A stretch of DNA of 22,316 nucleotides, taken from IMG/VR virus record IMGVR_UViG_3300036820_000070, positions 1-22,316 of that record; one strand, written 5' to 3'. The first letter of the stretch is position 1, and every line of letters starts with the position of its first letter. The notes beneath the pieces were generated by a model that was not told where the DNA came from, ran no database searches, and was given only the letters and a program-made list of their open reading frames with translations. This DNA is from a virus. Positions 20,431 to 22,316 of the stretch are shown here, piece by piece. Position numbers and translations under genes: made by a program.

Positions 20431-21512
20431 GCGGGACCTTGGAGGTAGGCGACGTCGTGGGTGATCGATACGAGATTCTTCAGTATATCGGCGAAGGTGG
20501 TATGCAGTTTGTTTATGCTGCTCGAGATCGAACTGCGGGCCGTCGAGTAGCGCTGAAGACGCCCAAGAATAAGTCGGCTACCAAGCGATTCAAAAGGAGT
20601 GCAATCGTCGCTGCAAAGGTCAATCACCCAAATGTTGCGAAAACGCTTGACTATCTCAAGGTGGGTGACCAACGGTTCTTGATCGAAGAGTTGATAGAAG
20701 GTGAAGACTTGGCCAAGGCGCTGCTTCAGGAATCAAGTTTTTTGGATCCTTATCTGGCAGCAAAAGTGTTTCATCACCTCGCAAAGGGAGTGGCGGCTGC
20801 ACATCATGCGGGTGTTGTCCACCGAGACCTAAAGCCGACAAACGTCATGATAGTCGGTGGTTATTCGATCGATGAGTTGAAGGTCACCGACTTTGGAATT
20901 GCCAAAATGGCGGAAGAAGAATTAGAAGCAGCTGCCGAGGGAGGGACCGCGACACTCACGACATCGCAAACTGCCGTCGGCGCGCTTCCTTACATGGCTC
21001 CGGAGGCGATTGAGTCCCCAAAAGAGGTGACGTCAGCGGCGGATACTTGGTCGCTAGGTGCAATGATGTTCCATTTGATGGCGGGCTCGCCGCCGTTTGG
21101 GAGCGGTCTTAAGGCGGTGAAGGCAATTCTGAACGCTAATGAACCGTCAATTCCTCCGTTTGTGACCAAGAATCCCCAGTTCGCTCCACTAGCAACTGAA
21201 ATTATGACATTGGCTTTGTCGTGTTTGAAAAAGGAACCCGGAGAGCGTCCAACAGCCGATGATTTGGTGAAAAGCTGTGAAGAACTCTGTTACACGTCAT
21301 CCCGACGCAGGACTGGCGTCGTTGTAAGGTTCGACTTCGGTGCATATGGGTTTATCAATGATGGCGGAGGTGATACGTTTTTTCACAAGGGCAGCGTGTA
21401 CGGACCCGAATGTCCAGGCAAAGGCGATCGGGTAATGTATTCAAGTTTTGACGGTGGCGGAGCGCCGCGTGCGCATCCGGTTGTAAAACTAAAGCCTAAC
21501 GCAACTGCGTAA
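20427..21512 (+). CDS. Ser/Thr protein kinase 2 fused to a C-terminal cold-shock domain (361 aa)
   Basis: Kinase domain about 15-285: 'IGEGGMQFVY' (21-30; last loop Gly is Gln), Lys44 in 'VALK', 'HRDLKPTN' (132-139), 'TDFGIAK' (154-160), 'APEAI' (191-195) and Arg274. The alpha-C position aligned to the usual Glu appears to be Ser58, so activation may depend on a partner. Residues 296-358 are a cold-shock/OB-fold: 'TGVVVRFDFGAYGFI' with RNP1-like 'GAYGFI' (305-310), 'DTFFHKGSV' (316-324, RNP2-like), then 'GKGDRVMYSSFDGG' and 'PVVKLKP'. That domain normally binds single-stranded RNA or DNA. The gene is coupled to kinase 1 by ATGA. A nucleic-acid-sensing kinase is the obvious hypothesis. Confidence 0.88.
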   Translation: MSGTLEVGDVVGDRYEILQYIGEGGMQFVYAARDRTAGRRVALKTPKNKSATKRFKRSAIVAAKVNHPNVAKTLDYLKVGDQRFLIEELIEGEDLAKALLQESSFLDPYLAAKVFHHLAKGVAAAHHAGVVHRDLKPTNVMIVGGYSIDELKVTDFGIAKMAEEELEAAAEGGTATLTTSQTAVGALPYMAPEAIESPKEVTSAADTWSLGAMMFHLMAGSPPFGSGLKAVKAILNANEPSIPPFVTKNPQFAPLATEIMTLALSCLKKEPGERPTADDLVKSCEELCYTSSRRRTGVVVRFDFGAYGFINDGGGDTFFHKGSVYGPECPGKGDRVMYSSFDGGGAPRAHPVVKLKPNATA

Positions 21513-21518
21513 ATTCCA

Positions 21519-21764
21519 TCATGAGTTACGATCGGTCGATACGAGCTCGCTGCCAGCACGGATTTGTGCGTCGTGCGGTGCAATGATTGCAATTCGTGCG
21601 CGTCGTCCTTTTCGTCCGCTAAAGCGCACGACAATCTGCACGCCTGCGATTTCCACGATTCGGAATTCGCCTTTGTGGTACCATTCGATTGATCGAGCGC
21701 TCGATACCGATGCGGCGGTGGCATCATTTGGGTTTTTGCAATCCTTGTTGCGTTCAATGGTCAT
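21519..21764 (-). CDS. Small CsrA-like protein (81 aa)
   Basis: ATG at 21764 with GGAG eight bases upstream. Residues 1-30 are a polar leader. Residues 34-74 ('FRIVEIAGVQIVVRFSG' followed by 'RARIAIIAPHDAQIRAGSEL') follow the CsrA pattern of short strands and 'R-R-I-x-I-x-A-P-x-D-x-x-I-x-R-x-x-E'. CsrA proteins bind GGA-containing mRNA leaders and block translation. Here the arginine-rich linker and the N-terminal extension are atypical and the similarity is partial, so the name is tentative. It converges on the kinase operon with six bases between stop codons and shares its lower GC. Confidence 0.5.
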   Translation of the reverse strand: MTIERNKDCKNPNDATAASVSSARSIEWYHKGEFRIVEIAGVQIVVRFSGRKGRRARIAIIAPHDAQIRAGSELVSTDRNS

Positions 21765-21991
21765 TTTAGTACTCCCCGTAATAGCAAAATCGAAGAATCC
21801 AATAATCCGGACAAGCAAAACAAACTGTGTCTAAACGGGGGCCTGTTCCCGCGGGCCGCCCGCCGCCGTTTTCGCGTGGGAGAACCTAACTCCCCCCGGC
21901 CCCTCCCTGCCACGTTGGCAGACGCGGCACGTTGGCCCACGTCGCGGCGTGTCGGCCTCTGGCCCGTTCGTCCGCCCGCGGCGCAGGAACG

Positions 21992-22043
21992 AGGCACGGG
22001 CGAACGTGGGCGACGACGTTGAAAGACGCGTTAGGCACGGGCG
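21992..22043. repeat. 11-bp direct repeat AGGCACGGGCG
   Basis: AGGCACGGGCG occurs at 21992-22002 and 22033-22043 in the GC-rich stretch (about 21836-22030) next to the putative att region. This could be an arm-type integrase site or chance in GC-rich DNA. No gene is evident in that stretch; the - strand frames across it are arginine/proline-rich shadows. Confidence 0.25.
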
Positions 22044-22316
22044 TCTCCCGTGGCTTGGACCATCGCCAGAACGCCGGCCTTGATTGCGTCGGGTAGGCGC
22101 GGCCAAGCGGCGACGACGCGAGCCAGATCGGGCGGAAGATCGGGGCTAGACGTCGCCCCAGACGGACACGGCACCGCTGCGGGCACCATAGTGGGCACCT
22201 CGCCGTCGGCATCTTGGCGCAACTCCGCAACGGGTATATTGGTTGCGGCGTCGTGCCCGCAGTCTTCTAATCCGCAGGTTGCAGGTTCGATTCCTGCCGG
22301 GCGTAATGACTTACGA
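22031..22316 (-). CDS. C-terminal end of a probable integrase or att-spanning protein (95 aa visible, enters from the right)
   Basis: This frame is open to the right window edge and ends at TAA (22031-22033). It reads antisense through a tRNA-Arg 3' half to give 'RPAGIEPATCGLEDCGHD', a string I recognise as the antisense translation of tRNA sequence that often ends planctomycete and phage integrase genes. It then continues to 'PPDLARVVAAWPRLPDAIKA' and 'GVLAMVQATG', a tail I associate with mobile-element proteins in Planctomycetes. The catalytic domain would lie right of 22316, so integrase identity is inference. A short version starting at TTG 22222 is possible but has no good ribosome site. 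Confidence 0.5.
   Translation of the reverse strand, partial: RKSLRPAGIEPATCGLEDCGHDAATNIPVAELRQDADGEVPTMVPAAVPCPSGATSSPDLPPDLARVVAAWPRLPDAIKAGVLAMVQATGDARA
22264..22305 (+). other. 3' half of tRNA-Arg(UCU): probable integration core (att)
   Basis: From the anticodon loop CTTCTAA (22264-22270, anticodon TCT at 22266-22268) the sequence follows a bacterial tRNA-Arg: variable region, T arm GCAGG-TTCGATT-CCTGC (22281-22297), 3' acceptor strand CGGGCGT and discriminator A (22305). The 5' half is absent: no D arm and no matching ACGCCCG upstream. The anticodon stem pairs imperfectly. A fragment that begins at the anticodon loop is the classic att core of tRNA-targeting integrases. Confidence 0.65.

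Noticed and set aside
22229-22305. A complete tRNA gene
   Set aside because: The 3' half fits tRNA-Arg, but no D arm and no 5' acceptor strand complementary to CGGGCGT are found at the right distance; the anticodon stem has two mismatches.
1-22316. CRISPR arrays, insertion sequences, rRNA
   Set aside because: No regularly spaced repeats, transposase-like frames with terminal inverted repeats, or rRNA sequence were seen.

Overview
The window is the late-gene block of a tailed (siphovirus-like, lambda/HK97-type) phage or prophage, with two accessory cargo modules and a probable attachment-site/integrase end at its right edge. High GC in the backbone, tail-chaperone, scaffold and HARE-HTH proteins of a style I associate with Planctomycetes, and an antisense tRNA-derived peptide fused to an integrase-type tail suggest a planctomycete host. 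That assignment rests on recall of family style, not on a search.

Leftward (- strand) backbone, read from right to left: ParB-like/DNA methyltransferase (17944-16631); a small terminase-type DNA-binding protein (15212-15000); terminase large subunit (15010-12743); a NrdR-like zinc-ribbon protein starting on a GTGA overlap (12746-12564); [cargo 1]; a 65-aa head-completion-type protein; portal; a fused prohead protease-major capsid protein with an internal ribosome site; a DUF2190-type decoration protein with an extra beta domain; two head-tail/tail-completion proteins; a 110-aa protein; tail tube; tail assembly chaperone with a -1 frame extension; HK97-gp10-like protein; tape measure; a 272-aa tail protein; and the start of one more tail-region gene that leaves the window at base 1. 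Most junctions are overlaps or gaps of a few bases, so this is one compact unit. A rightward block of three small genes (15357-16514), ending in a clear intrinsic terminator, sits between the methyltransferase and the terminase; its last member is a lysine/alanine-rich HARE-HTH protein.

Cargo 1 (10830-12447) lies between the terminase group and the portal. It is a convergent pair: an sce7726-family protein with a PD-(D/E)XK-like nuclease core (+) and a T4 beta-protein/sce7725-family protein (-), whose 3' ends overlap by 140 bp. The beta gene has its own sigma70-like promoter, and an intrinsic terminator closes the module on the capsid side. Cargo 2 (18256-21512, +) is a tightly coupled operon: PP2C phosphatase with a basic tail, a Ser/Thr kinase with a beta-rich C-terminal domain, and a second Ser/Thr kinase ending in a cold-shock (OB-fold) domain. 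It resembles phosphorylation-based defence modules such as the TerY-P triad but has a second kinase and no vWA protein. It is my best candidate for an undescribed system.

The right edge has a CsrA-like small protein (-), a GC-rich non-coding stretch, and a - strand reading frame entering from the right. That frame reads antisense through the 3' half of a tRNA-Arg(UCU) and ends in a tail I associate with planctomycete mobile-element integrases. This is probably the integrase C-terminus spanning the att core. No integrase catalytic domain, lysis gene or repressor is visible, so phage, prophage and prophage remnant cannot be told apart here.
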